In this document: positions 17,847 through 24,653 of the stretch, one piece after another | Numbering within the stretch: position 1 is the first letter of the stretch | How the letters are laid out: every line of letters begins with the position of its first letter | NCBI GenBank assembly: GCA_964516435.1 | Contig: CAZEZP010000029.1 | Span: 1-64,000, forward strand | DNA from: HGW-17 sp964516435 | GTDB lineage: Bacteria > Myxococcota_A > Polyangia > HGW-17 | Reading direction: 5' to 3' | DNA length: 64,000 bases | The notes under the pieces: model-generated | What the model was told of the DNA's origin: nothing | Seen by the model: the letters and a program-made list of their open reading frames with translations, nothing else | Database searches by the model: none | Position numbers and translations under genes: made by a program

Positions 17847-20383
17847 AGCGAATCTCCTGCGACCAAGGCCCACATGCCGCCGACTACTGCGAACTTGTCG
17901 TATCGTGCCCAGGGCTGTCGTTCGCGGCGGTCGGACCAGCGCTGGGTTTCCTCAAATCGTCGAACAGGAGCAGACTCCAACTGCGGGAGCGGCTCAGGGA
18001 ATTTACGTGCCTGCGTAATGAGATCTTGGACGAAGGGAGCATGGACAACAGACACATCGAAGCCCGCCTCCGCCGCGAGCTCGGGCACAAAGTCGGCGAA
18101 GTGCGGATTTCTGCTGCCGCCACCCGTAAGGAGAACTGTGCAATAACGGACACCGCGCCACCGCTGGGCGAGCTTTTCGAAGAGGGCCTTAAGCGAACGC
18201 TCGTAGACGGAGCGCGTGACATCTCGGTACTCGCGCTGGTCGGCGTAACTTGATTCGCGATCGCGAGCCTCGGACCATCGCTTCCCGAGTGCTGCTTTGT
18301 ACCGTGTTCCGGCAGGTCCCTTCTCCTTGCGACCGATGCGGCTGGAGATCTCCTCACCTCCGCACATCGCATCGCTGTGACTGAGATCAGGCAGCAGCGA
18401 GTCCTTCTGCAGCACGGAGATGTCCAAGCTCAGCCCGCCGGCGTCGAGGAGCACGACATGCTCCAGTCGTTCCGGGTGGGCAATCAGGTCCTCCATCCAC
18501 TCGGCGGGGTCCGCGATTTTCTGGTCGACCGACGGTCTTGGCCCCGATGGGCCGCTTGGCTTCGAGTTCCATAATTTGTGCCACCAACTGCTATCTTCGT
18601 AGCGCTTAACTTCTGCGGCCTTTGATTCCCATTTATTACGCAAGTCCTGCTGCCGGCGACGGCGTTCCTCATGGGACGAGTACCGACTCGCATACGCTCG
18701 CGCCGCATCAACCAGAATTCTAAGAACAGACAGGTAGTGGCCCGCCAGAAGTCGGTGTTCAGGCACCAAGAAGACCTTCCCTCCGTCGACGAGGTGTTCA
18801 CGGATTGCATCAGTGAATGTATGACCCAGGCGTTCGTCAGGCACATCGAGTATCGAGTTGTGATTGCTGTCGGTTGTCCGCCGCGGGTTGTTGGGATCGG
18901 ACATCCAAGTGGTTCCATCGAGCCGGAAACGATAGAGCACCGTCTCTCCCGGCATCAATGGAACAATGGCTTCCCACATACTTTCGTTGAGTTTCATGGG
19001 TATGCCAGTGGTCCAGTTGTCGAAACTGCCCATCAATTCGACACGCGACTCGGCGCCCTTCGGTAGCCAGAAGCGCACCGGCTTCTTGTATGGTTGATTA
19101 CCTTTTTCGCCCATGCCATGCAATAGTTGCTCACTCACACTCTCGACATCAAAACCGTGCGTGGTTGGAAGAGAAACGTAGATGTGTCGCAAGTAGGCGT
19201 TGTACTCGCGCCCAACCCAGCGTCTCAGCGCCGGAAGAGCACGGATCACCCAGGTACCCCACAACTCCCCGGTGGGATCCGCGATGAAGTCTGCCTTTCG
19301 ATATGGCTCGACTCCCCAACCTTCAGCGAGACTCCGTGTGTCCTGCTCGCATTCGCTGATAGTGCCGTTGACATGGCAAAGCGCCCACTTCGTGCTCGTG
19401 GAGCCGAGGTCCAGAAGGAGATCGACGATCTGGGCTGCTGGGGGCAGGTCGACTGCAGGTAGGTTCGCCGAGATTGCGTCGTCCTTTCCAAGGACGGTGA
19501 CTCTGAATTCGCCCTGCGGGCGCCCATGGGCGTTCGGAGCCAAGCCGCGCACTGCATCAGCAGAGAGGGATATTGGCGGGAGGAGCGTACGCTCGTTTGG
19601 ACGAACGATGCACGTAAGGCTTCCTCGCCACAACATTCGCGGCGACTTCTGCGGTGACTTCGTCTGCGGGTAACTCACCAACTCGCAAGAACTGACCAGA
19701 AGCGCACTTGGAGCACGGATCACAGCCTTGACGTGAGCACTCCCGCGCTTCGAGAAAGCGATATGCGTATTGGAACAGTCAACAACAATGTCCCTACTCT
19801 GGAGTCTCGCCGCCGCCCTTGCAGCCGCTGCATGAAATGGAATTATCTGCAGCCACACAGGCTGCACCGCATCATCGACAGTGACCGTTGGGTCAAGGAG
19901 GTATGTGCGAATGGAAACGAGAACTTCCGCGGGTGTGGGCGGCTGAGGAGCAGGCCAGTTTCGCCTGATAGCGTCGTTCAACTCCTGTGCAAGTACCGAG
20001 TGCGAATATTCTCGGAAGTCTTCCCACTCGCACATCGTCGGAAGTCGATGCCCGTTCTTTCGGATGGATCCATCGAACCCAAAAATGCGCCTACCGGTTG
20101 CTTCTATCTGCGTCGTTAGATCAGCGTGCCCCACGAACTCAATCAGACGAGCGGCGCGCAGCCCGGCGACATGCCAACTACCGTCGGACCTGAACTCGGT
20201 TTCGATCAAGACGCGGAGGTTATTCGCCTGACGGGCTGTGGCGGGCTGCACGAGGATGAGTTGGGGCCACTGGCACGATACGCAAACACCCCCGCCGCGC
20301 TGCCAGTTCCCGCACGCCTCACAAACGTACCACACGGAAGTTTTTACTGCCTGGAGTGCGCTGCTGTCGTGCGTAACGCTCAT
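17843..20383 (-). CDS. ASKHA (Hsp70/actin-fold) ATPase with zinc ribbon and inserted CBM48-like domain
   Basis: An 846-residue protein, first in the island operon. Residues 21-37 form a zinc ribbon (C21-x2-C24, C34-x2-C37). The actin/Hsp70-type nucleotide site is complete: phosphate-1 DLGSTSTK at 325-332, phosphate-2 DAGGLSLDIS at 647-656 and adenosine motif LLTGGGSRNP at 751-760. Between the first two lies residues 434-515, a glycogen-binding E-set domain like those of AMPK-beta or GH13 enzymes (VELMGSFDNWTTGIPM, WEAIVPLMPGETVLYRFRLDG). An Arg/Lys/Glu-rich, probably coiled-coil, stretch is at 568-600. The start has a strong AAGGAG seven bases upstream. ASKHA ATPases act as chaperones, filament formers or sensors; a zinc ribbon plus carbohydrate-binding-like insert is an unusual combination, and its ligand is unknown. 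Confidence 0.8.
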   Translation of the reverse strand: MSVTHDSSALQAVKTSVWYVCEACGNWQRGGGVCVSCQWPQLILVQPATARQANNLRVLIETEFRSDGSWHVAGLRAARLIEFVGHADLTTQIEATGRRIFGFDGSIRKNGHRLPTMCEWEDFREYSHSVLAQELNDAIRRNWPAPQPPTPAEVLVSIRTYLLDPTVTVDDAVQPVWLQIIPFHAAAARAAARLQSRDIVVDCSNTHIAFSKRGSAHVKAVIRAPSALLVSSCELVSYPQTKSPQKSPRMLWRGSLTCIVRPNERTLLPPISLSADAVRGLAPNAHGRPQGEFRVTVLGKDDAISANLPAVDLPPAAQIVDLLLDLGSTSTKWALCHVNGTISECEQDTRSLAEGWGVEPYRKADFIADPTGELWGTWVIRALPALRRWVGREYNAYLRHIYVSLPTTHGFDVESVSEQLLHGMGEKGNQPYKKPVRFWLPKGAESRVELMGSFDNWTTGIPMKLNESMWEAIVPLMPGETVLYRFRLDGTTWMSDPNNPRRTTDSNHNSILDVPDERLGHTFTDAIREHLVDGGKVFLVPEHRLLAGHYLSVLRILVDAARAYASRYSSHEERRRRQQDLRNKWESKAAEVKRYEDSSWWHKLWNSKPSGPSGPRPSVDQKIADPAEWMEDLIAHPERLEHVVLLDAGGLSLDISVLQKDSLLPDLSHSDAMCGGEEISSRIGRKEKGPAGTRYKAALGKRWSEARDRESSYADQREYRDVTRSVYERSLKALFEKLAQRWRGVRYCTVLLTGGGSRNPHFADFVPELAAEAGFDVSVVHAPFVQDLITQARKFPEPLPQLESAPVRRFEETQRWSDRRERQPWARYDKFAVVGGMWALVAGDSL

Positions 20384-20429
20384 TCCGTCTCCTTCCTCTC
20401 AGTGGAAGCCTTGGAGGCCGAAACGCAAT

Positions 20430-20639
20430 TCAAAATCTCCTGCAATTAGCGTTACGCGAGAGGAGACGCTTGCCGTGACCGCTCTCCCCTCGATTCACGG
20501 TCGTGCAGGAGAACCTGAAATTCCTGACGAAATCCTCCTGGGCCAGTCCCTGTGTTTCTCGGAGTTTACAGATGCATGCTGGCTCATCGAATAATGCCTT
20601 TGAAACAATTCTCCGAACATTTATCCTAATCAGAGGCAA
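20430..20639 (-). pseudogene. Degenerate XRE-type helix-turn-helix frame upstream of the operon
   Basis: A 69-codon frame, 46 bp before the first operon gene and on the same strand, contains LRETQGLAQEDF followed by SCTTVNRGESGHGK. This strongly resembles the XRE/HTH_3 pattern L-R-E-x-x-G-L-T-Q-E-E-F ... T-V-N-R-W-E-x-G, with the usual Trp replaced by Gly. It has only a TTG start and no ribosome site, and an ATG at about 20614-20616 is in another frame, so it looks frameshifted or decayed. It may be the remnant of, or a short form of, the operon's regulator. The resemblance is seen; the decay and role are inferred. Confidence 0.4.
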
Positions 20640-20719
20640 GATTGATGATATGAAATGCTAAGGTCGACGTCAAGAGGCAACTTGGTCTTCAACGAAAAAA
20701 ATATTGTAATCATAGGCAA

Positions 20720-20917
20720 CTACGAAACACGGGCGTTGGATACCGTCGCCTGGACTGAAATCGAGTTTGCTGCACGGCCATCTGCTTCTCGTGGTTTAAG
20801 GTCGCGGAGGATACGCTGGAGTTCGCAGAGACTCTCGTCGTCCAGCGAATCGAACTTGATGTTGTAGCGACGGACGGTCGAGCGCATAGCATCTGCCGCG
20901 ATCCACTCAAACACCAC
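20720..20917 (-). CDS. Small hypothetical protein in island
   Basis: A 65-codon frame beginning with GTG (20917) and a weak AGGGG upstream. The central part (STVRRYNIKFDSLDDESLCELQRILRDLKPREAD) has a plausible amphipathic, charged composition, better than random frames here. No family is recognised. It lies 27 bp behind the decayed frame at 20944-21384 on the same strand. It could be a genuine small gene or another fragment. Confidence 0.3.
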   Translation of the reverse strand: MVFEWIAADAMRSTVRRYNIKFDSLDDESLCELQRILRDLKPREADGRAANSISVQATVSNARVS

Positions 20918-20943
20918 CGCCCCTGTTAATCTTTACTAGTTCA

Positions 20944-21384
20944 TCAGGCTTCCGCGCTCGCCAGTGTTGCGGCAACAACGGCCTTGCGAGCGCCGCGCAC
21001 CTCGGGGTCGTCCTCCGGCTTCCGAGCACGGCGGTCAAAGTCACAAAGCGCGCGAAGGGCTCGTCGCTCGCGAGGAGCGCTGGCCGCGGGTCAGCCGGCA
21101 AGAGCGACAACCATGCTTCGCGCTTCGATGCCATCGTCCTTCTCCTCGGGCTGCTCCTCCACGCGGATCGAGTTGCTGTCAAACAGAGATCCATGCCCAG
21201 TCGACCAGAAATCACGGCTCTCGCCCCGCTCTCTGGCCATCCGAAAGCGCTCTTCGAACCTCCGCGAGCACGTCCTCGCCGGCATCTGGATCTCTGCATC
21301 GGTCGCCGAGGCCACACTGCGCGAGAGGCGAGCCGCGCAACGCCCACGAAATCTGGCCGAAAAAACAAAGCCCCGGCGAGGCAA
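20944..21384 (-). pseudogene. Decayed frame with in-frame TGA near island right end
   Basis: One minus-strand frame has protein-like composition on both sides of a single TGA at 21091-21093. Before it come RFEERFRMARERGESRDFW and SIRVEEQPEEKDDGIEARS; after it come RRALRALCDFDRRARKPE and RKAVVAATLASAEA, then a stop at 20944. Reading across the TGA gives 147 codons including the stop. The 5' end runs into the right direct repeat, so the original start is lost or lies at an internal Met. No family is recognised. Two adjacent genuine small genes are an alternative. Confidence 0.35.
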
Positions 21385-21424
21385 CGGCGGGGCGAAAAAA
21401 AAAGGCGACGGCCCAACCGTCGCC
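21367..21424 (-). repeat. Right 58-bp direct repeat: tandem terminators of tRNA-Asn
   Basis: Near-identical to 10789-10846. On the minus strand it begins 10 bp after the tRNA-Asn 3' end with an 8-bp hairpin plus nine T residues, then a second G+C-rich hairpin followed by T-rich sequence. It is therefore the natural terminator pair of the tRNA gene, and its second copy marks the far end of the island. Confidence 0.75.
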
Positions 21425-21434
21425 CATCATCATG

Positions 21435-21507
21435 CGCCTGTTGTAGGACTTGAACCTACGGCCTAGCGGTTAACAGCCGCTTGCTCTACCGACTGAGCTA
21501 AACAGGC
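21435..21507 (-). tRNA. tRNA-Asn (GTT)
   Basis: A full 73-base cloverleaf: acceptor GCCTGTT/AACAGGC with discriminator G, D-arm GCTC/GAGC, anticodon stem AGCGG/CCGCT with loop CTGTTAA (anticodon GTT), five-base variable region and T-arm GTAGG/CCTAC with loop TTCAAGT. CCA is not encoded. It has its own promoter upstream and tandem terminators downstream, and flanks the accessory island. Confidence 0.96.
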
Positions 21508-21562
21508 AAGCCGACGCGCTTTCGTTCCGGATGACCGGAACCCGGCCGCGTCACGGAAAGCT

Positions 21563-21591
21563 GTTATATAGCTGCCCGCTTCGCTTGTCAA
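21563..21591 (-). promoter_or_regulatory. Promoter of tRNA-Asn
   Basis: On the minus strand, consensus -35 TTGACA at 21591-21586, a 17-bp spacer and -10 TATAAC at 21568-21563. The start would fall near 21556, giving a leader of about 49 bases before the tRNA. Confidence 0.8.
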
Positions 21592-22111
21592 CAGAAAAAT
21601 CAGGATGCGTGCAAATTCTTGAAGGTGCCGGGAAAACAGGAAAAACGGGTGAAATTCGATTCGGACAACGAGCAGACAAAATCCGAGTTTGCCGATTCGA
21701 GACATGGCGGGTCACCGACTGGAAAGCCTTCGGACGGAAGTTCGACATCCGCTGGTTTCCGGTCCGGTCTCGGCCCCGGGAACGCAGATGACTTGAAGAA
21801 GAACGAAATCGCCTGGTTTCCCGCCAGCCCCTGAACCGTGCAGGCCCGGTACGTCGCGGGACGTCCCACCATGTACGGTCTGCCCGTGAAGCTCGTCATC
21901 TCGCTGGCCAGCGAGAAGCACCTCGATGTCTACCGCGTTTACAAATTCACCCTGCGGCACCCGAGCGTGCAGGCCAGAACCGCCCCCTTCGACTTGGCCA
22001 ACGTCGGCTTCCATGTGCGCGCAACTTGCGAAAATCGCACGGAAAATCGAAGAATTCCCTGCTGCCGCCAGTCTTTCATCCGGGTGTTTCCTCCGTTTCC
22101 GAAGTTTCCGG
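21592..22111. other. Intergenic region between tRNA-Asn and tryptophanase
   Basis: About 520 bp with no confident gene. Frames are open on both strands at about 21712-22014 (minus) and 21838-22215 (plus), but neither has a ribosome site or recognisable motif, and the plus frame runs over the tryptophanase start. It may hold a gene remnant. Confidence 0.4.
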
Positions 22112-22140
22112 TTGAAAACGCCAAAAGCGCTTCATATTGT
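22112..22140 (+). promoter_or_regulatory. Promoter of tryptophanase gene
   Basis: -35 TTGAAA at 22112-22117, 17-bp spacer, -10 TATTGT at 22135-22140. The expected start near 22147 leaves a leader of about 17 bases containing the GAGGAGG ribosome site at 22151-22157. No tnaC-like leader peptide fits in so short a leader. Confidence 0.65.
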
Positions 22141-22163
22141 GGCCGCGTCAGAGGAGGTCTGCC

Positions 22164-23552
22164 ATGGAACTGCCGCGCATCGAACCGTACCGCATCAAGA
22201 TGGTGGAACCCGTGACGTTCTCCACGCGCGAACAGCGGGAGGAATGGATCCGGGAAGCGCATTACAACCTGTTCAACCTGAAATCCTCGCAGGTGATCGT
22301 GGATCTCCTGACGGATTCGGGAACCGGCGCCATGAGCCAGCAGCAGTGGGCCGAAATCATGCTCGGCGACGAGGCCTATGCGGGCGCGTCCTCGTACTAC
22401 AAGCTCAAGGAGGCCGTGCGCGAGATCCTGGGATTCGAATGGTTCCTGCCCACGCACCAGGGCCGCGCCGCCGAAAACGTGCTCTTCCAGACGCTCATGG
22501 GCTCGGATGCCCCGCAGATGGTGGTTCCCGGCAATTCCCACTTCGACACCACCAAGGGGCACATCGAGTTCCGCAAGGCCCGCGCGCTGGACGTCACCAT
22601 CGACGAGGCCTTCGACACCACCTGCCTGCATCCGTTCAAGGGCAACCTGAATCTCGAAAAACTCGAGGCAGCCCTGCGCGAGTACGGACGTGAACGCATC
22701 CCGCTGGTGCTCGTGACCATCACCTGCAACACGTCCGGCGGCCAGCCCGTCTCCCTGGAAAACCTGCGCGGCGTGCGCGAACTGTGCACGCGCCACGGCG
22801 TGCCGCTGTTCTTCGATGCCGCGCGCTTCGCCGAGAACGCGTATTTCATCAAGACCCGCGAGCCGGGGCAGGCGCATCGCTCCATCCGCGAAATCGTGCG
22901 CGAGATGTTCGAACTGGCCGACGGCTTCACCATGAGCGCCAAGAAGGATGGCATCGTCAACATCGGCGGGCTCCTGGGCTTCCGCAGCCGGGAACTGTTC
23001 GAGCGTTGCTGCACCTTCAACATCGTCTACGAGGGCTACATCACCTACGGCGGCCTGGCGGGACGCGACCTGGGCGCGCTGGCGCAGGGGCTGCGCGAGA
23101 GCACCGAATTCGACTACCTGCAGGCCCGCGTGGAACAGGTGGGCTATCTGGGCCGCAAACTGCAGGAATACGCCATCCCCATCCAGTTGCCTGTGGGCGG
23201 GCACGCCGTATTCGTGGATGCGAAAAAATTCCTGCCCCACATCCCCCAGTCCGAATTTCCCGCGCAGTTGCTGGGCGTGGAACTCTACGTGGAAGGCGGC
23301 GTGCGCGGCGTGGAAATCGGCACGCTCCTGGCCGACCGCGACCCTGCAACGCGCGAGAACCGCTACCCGAGACTCGAGTTGCTGCGCCTGGCCATCCCGC
23401 GGCGCGTCTACCACAACGGGCACATGGACTACATCGCCGCCGCGCTCCGGAACGTCTGGGACCGGCGCGACACCATCCGTCGCGGGCTGGAAATCGTCTC
23501 CGAAGCACCCATCATGCGCCACTTCACCGTCACCCTGCGCCGCCTGCCCTGA
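22164..23552 (+). CDS. tnaA: Tryptophanase / beta-eliminating PLP lyase
   Basis: A 462-residue fold-type I PLP enzyme collinear with E. coli TnaA (471 residues) and tyrosine phenol-lyase. Conserved blocks are IDLLTDSG-like VDLLTDSGTGAM, THQGRAAEN, NTSGGQPVS, FDAARFAENAYFIK, the PLP-lysine motif SAKKD at 258-262, YGGLAGRD, and VGGHAVFVDA. Asp128 in FDTTKGH, and VEIG where tyrosine phenol-lyase has an Arg-containing MERG, favour tryptophanase over tyrosine phenol-lyase. The reaction is L-tryptophan to indole, pyruvate and ammonia. The start has GAGGAGG 6 bp upstream. A single gene; the tnaB transporter is not adjacent. Indole could act as a signal or the enzyme may be catabolic. Confidence 0.88.
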   Translation: MELPRIEPYRIKMVEPVTFSTREQREEWIREAHYNLFNLKSSQVIVDLLTDSGTGAMSQQQWAEIMLGDEAYAGASSYYKLKEAVREILGFEWFLPTHQGRAAENVLFQTLMGSDAPQMVVPGNSHFDTTKGHIEFRKARALDVTIDEAFDTTCLHPFKGNLNLEKLEAALREYGRERIPLVLVTITCNTSGGQPVSLENLRGVRELCTRHGVPLFFDAARFAENAYFIKTREPGQAHRSIREIVREMFELADGFTMSAKKDGIVNIGGLLGFRSRELFERCCTFNIVYEGYITYGGLAGRDLGALAQGLRESTEFDYLQARVEQVGYLGRKLQEYAIPIQLPVGGHAVFVDAKKFLPHIPQSEFPAQLLGVELYVEGGVRGVEIGTLLADRDPATRENRYPRLELLRLAIPRRVYHNGHMDYIAAALRNVWDRRDTIRRGLEIVSEAPIMRHFTVTLRRLP

Positions 23553-23572
23553 ACGGAAGTTCCAACAAAAAT

Positions 23573-23629
23573 CTCGCCTTTCGGCCTTCTTCTGCTATAG
23601 ATCCATCGGGTTTGCAAACAAAAGGCGAG
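23573..23629 (+). promoter_or_regulatory. Inverted repeat covering a ribosome-binding site
   Basis: CTCGCCTTT (23573-23581) is exactly complementary to AAAGGCGAG (23621-23629). The second arm includes the AGGCGAGG ribosome site of the gene starting at 23637, so pairing in mRNA would hide it; the 39-base loop also contains the palindrome GTTTGCAAAC. It may be a translational switch or part of a weak terminator after tryptophanase. Pairing is seen; function is inferred. Confidence 0.35.
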
Positions 23630-23636
23630 GTCTGCC

Positions 23637-24629
23637 ATGAAAATATCTTCTGCATTGTTGTATCCAGCCTTCATCATCGCCCTCGCTTGGCTTCCCTCCT
23701 GCGCTGGCGGCAGCACGAGCCACCCCGCACCAGTCGAAATCTGCGACAATGGATTCGATGACGACAACGATCACGTGGTGGACTGCCTGGATCCCGACTG
23801 CCTGAATTCGCCCGCATGCCAGTCGCCGTATGAAATCTGCACCAACGGCACCGACGACGATGGCGACGGGGCCATCGACTGCGCCGATGCCGACTGCGCC
23901 GCCAATCCCGCCTGCACCGTCAACCCCACGCCGGAAATCTGCACCAACGGCACCGATGACGACGGCGACGGAAAGACCGACTGCGCCGACCCCGACTGCG
24001 CTGCCAATCCCGCCTGCTCCTCCACGACGAACTGCACCGAGGACAACGTGTACACCGGCGCGCCGGCAGCCACGTGCCCGGCGGGCACCCAGTGCGGCAT
24101 CACGTACCAGAACTCGACGTACTATCCGGAATGCCGCCCCAGTTCGACGTTCGCCGGCGGCATGTTCTACGGTGCCTGCGGAACCGGCGGTGCCTGCCCC
24201 TTCGGCAGCCTGTGCGAGCCTTCCTACGGCTGCATGCCGTTCTGCGACGTGGAACACACGCCGCCCTCCTACACCTGCCCGGGTTCCGGCATCTGCCTGT
24301 TCTCCATCACGACGACCAGCAACCGCGAATTGGGACTGTGCAAGGCCATCGACAACTGCGACGTGGTAGCCAACGACTGCCCCGGAAAGACCTGCGTGCT
24401 GCTCACCGCCGGCACCGTCTGCCTGGCGCAGACGGGTGGCATCTCTGAAGGGGATGCCTGCCAATACGCCGACGACTGTGCGGCCGGGCTGATCTGCGTG
24501 GGCACCTGCATGCGCGCCTGCTATCTGTCTTCCGGCGACCCCTGCGGCTTCTTCGAGGACTGCTATCAACTCGTGGACGCCAACAACAATCCCATCCCCG
24601 TGTACGGGGTCTGCGACAGCATCTTCTGA
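23637..24629 (+). CDS. Cysteine-rich lipoprotein with D-G-D-G repeats
   Basis: A 330-residue protein with a lipoprotein signal ending LPSC-AG (Cys about residue 22), so it is lipidated and exported. It is followed by three D-G-D-G-x-x-D-C-x-D-x-D-C units (ICTNGTDDDGDGAIDC and similar), which resemble Ca-binding thrombospondin type 3-like repeats of myxobacterial surface proteins. The rest is Cys-rich with paired cysteines, probably disulphide-bonded. No enzyme motif is present. The ATG at 23637 has AGGCGAGG upstream, and 13 bases around this start (GAGGTCTGCCATG) are identical to the tryptophanase start. Function unknown; a surface role is likely. Confidence 0.8.
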   Translation: MKISSALLYPAFIIALAWLPSCAGGSTSHPAPVEICDNGFDDDNDHVVDCLDPDCLNSPACQSPYEICTNGTDDDGDGAIDCADADCAANPACTVNPTPEICTNGTDDDGDGKTDCADPDCAANPACSSTTNCTEDNVYTGAPAATCPAGTQCGITYQNSTYYPECRPSSTFAGGMFYGACGTGGACPFGSLCEPSYGCMPFCDVEHTPPSYTCPGSGICLFSITTTSNRELGLCKAIDNCDVVANDCPGKTCVLLTAGTVCLAQTGGISEGDACQYADDCAAGLICVGTCMRACYLSSGDPCGFFEDCYQLVDANNNPIPVYGVCDSIF

Positions 24630-24653
24630 CGCTTTCCGAAGATTCAGGCAGTT

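Larger units (their letters stand above)
10789..21424. mobile_element. Putative genomic island next to tRNA-Asn
   Basis: About 10.6 kb bounded by 58-bp direct repeats; the right copy lies 10 bp beyond the 3' end of a tRNA-Asn gene, a common integration neighbourhood. The interior is visibly less G+C-rich and uses more A/T-ending codons than the host genes on both sides. It holds one five-gene minus-strand operon, a degenerate XRE-type frame, a small frame and a decayed frame near the right edge. No integrase, transposase or IS end is visible, so the mode of entry is inferred from the repeats and composition alone. Confidence 0.55.

Noticed and set aside
21712..22215. Overlapping frames on both strands between tRNA-Asn and tryptophanase
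   Set aside because: Neither has a ribosome site or motif, and the plus-strand frame overlaps a well-supported promoter and start.
22164..23552. Tyrosine phenol-lyase as the identity of the PLP lyase
   Set aside because: Asp in FDTTKGH and VEIG in place of MERG match tryptophanase rather than tyrosine phenol-lyase; wet-lab proof is lacking but sequence favours tryptophanase.
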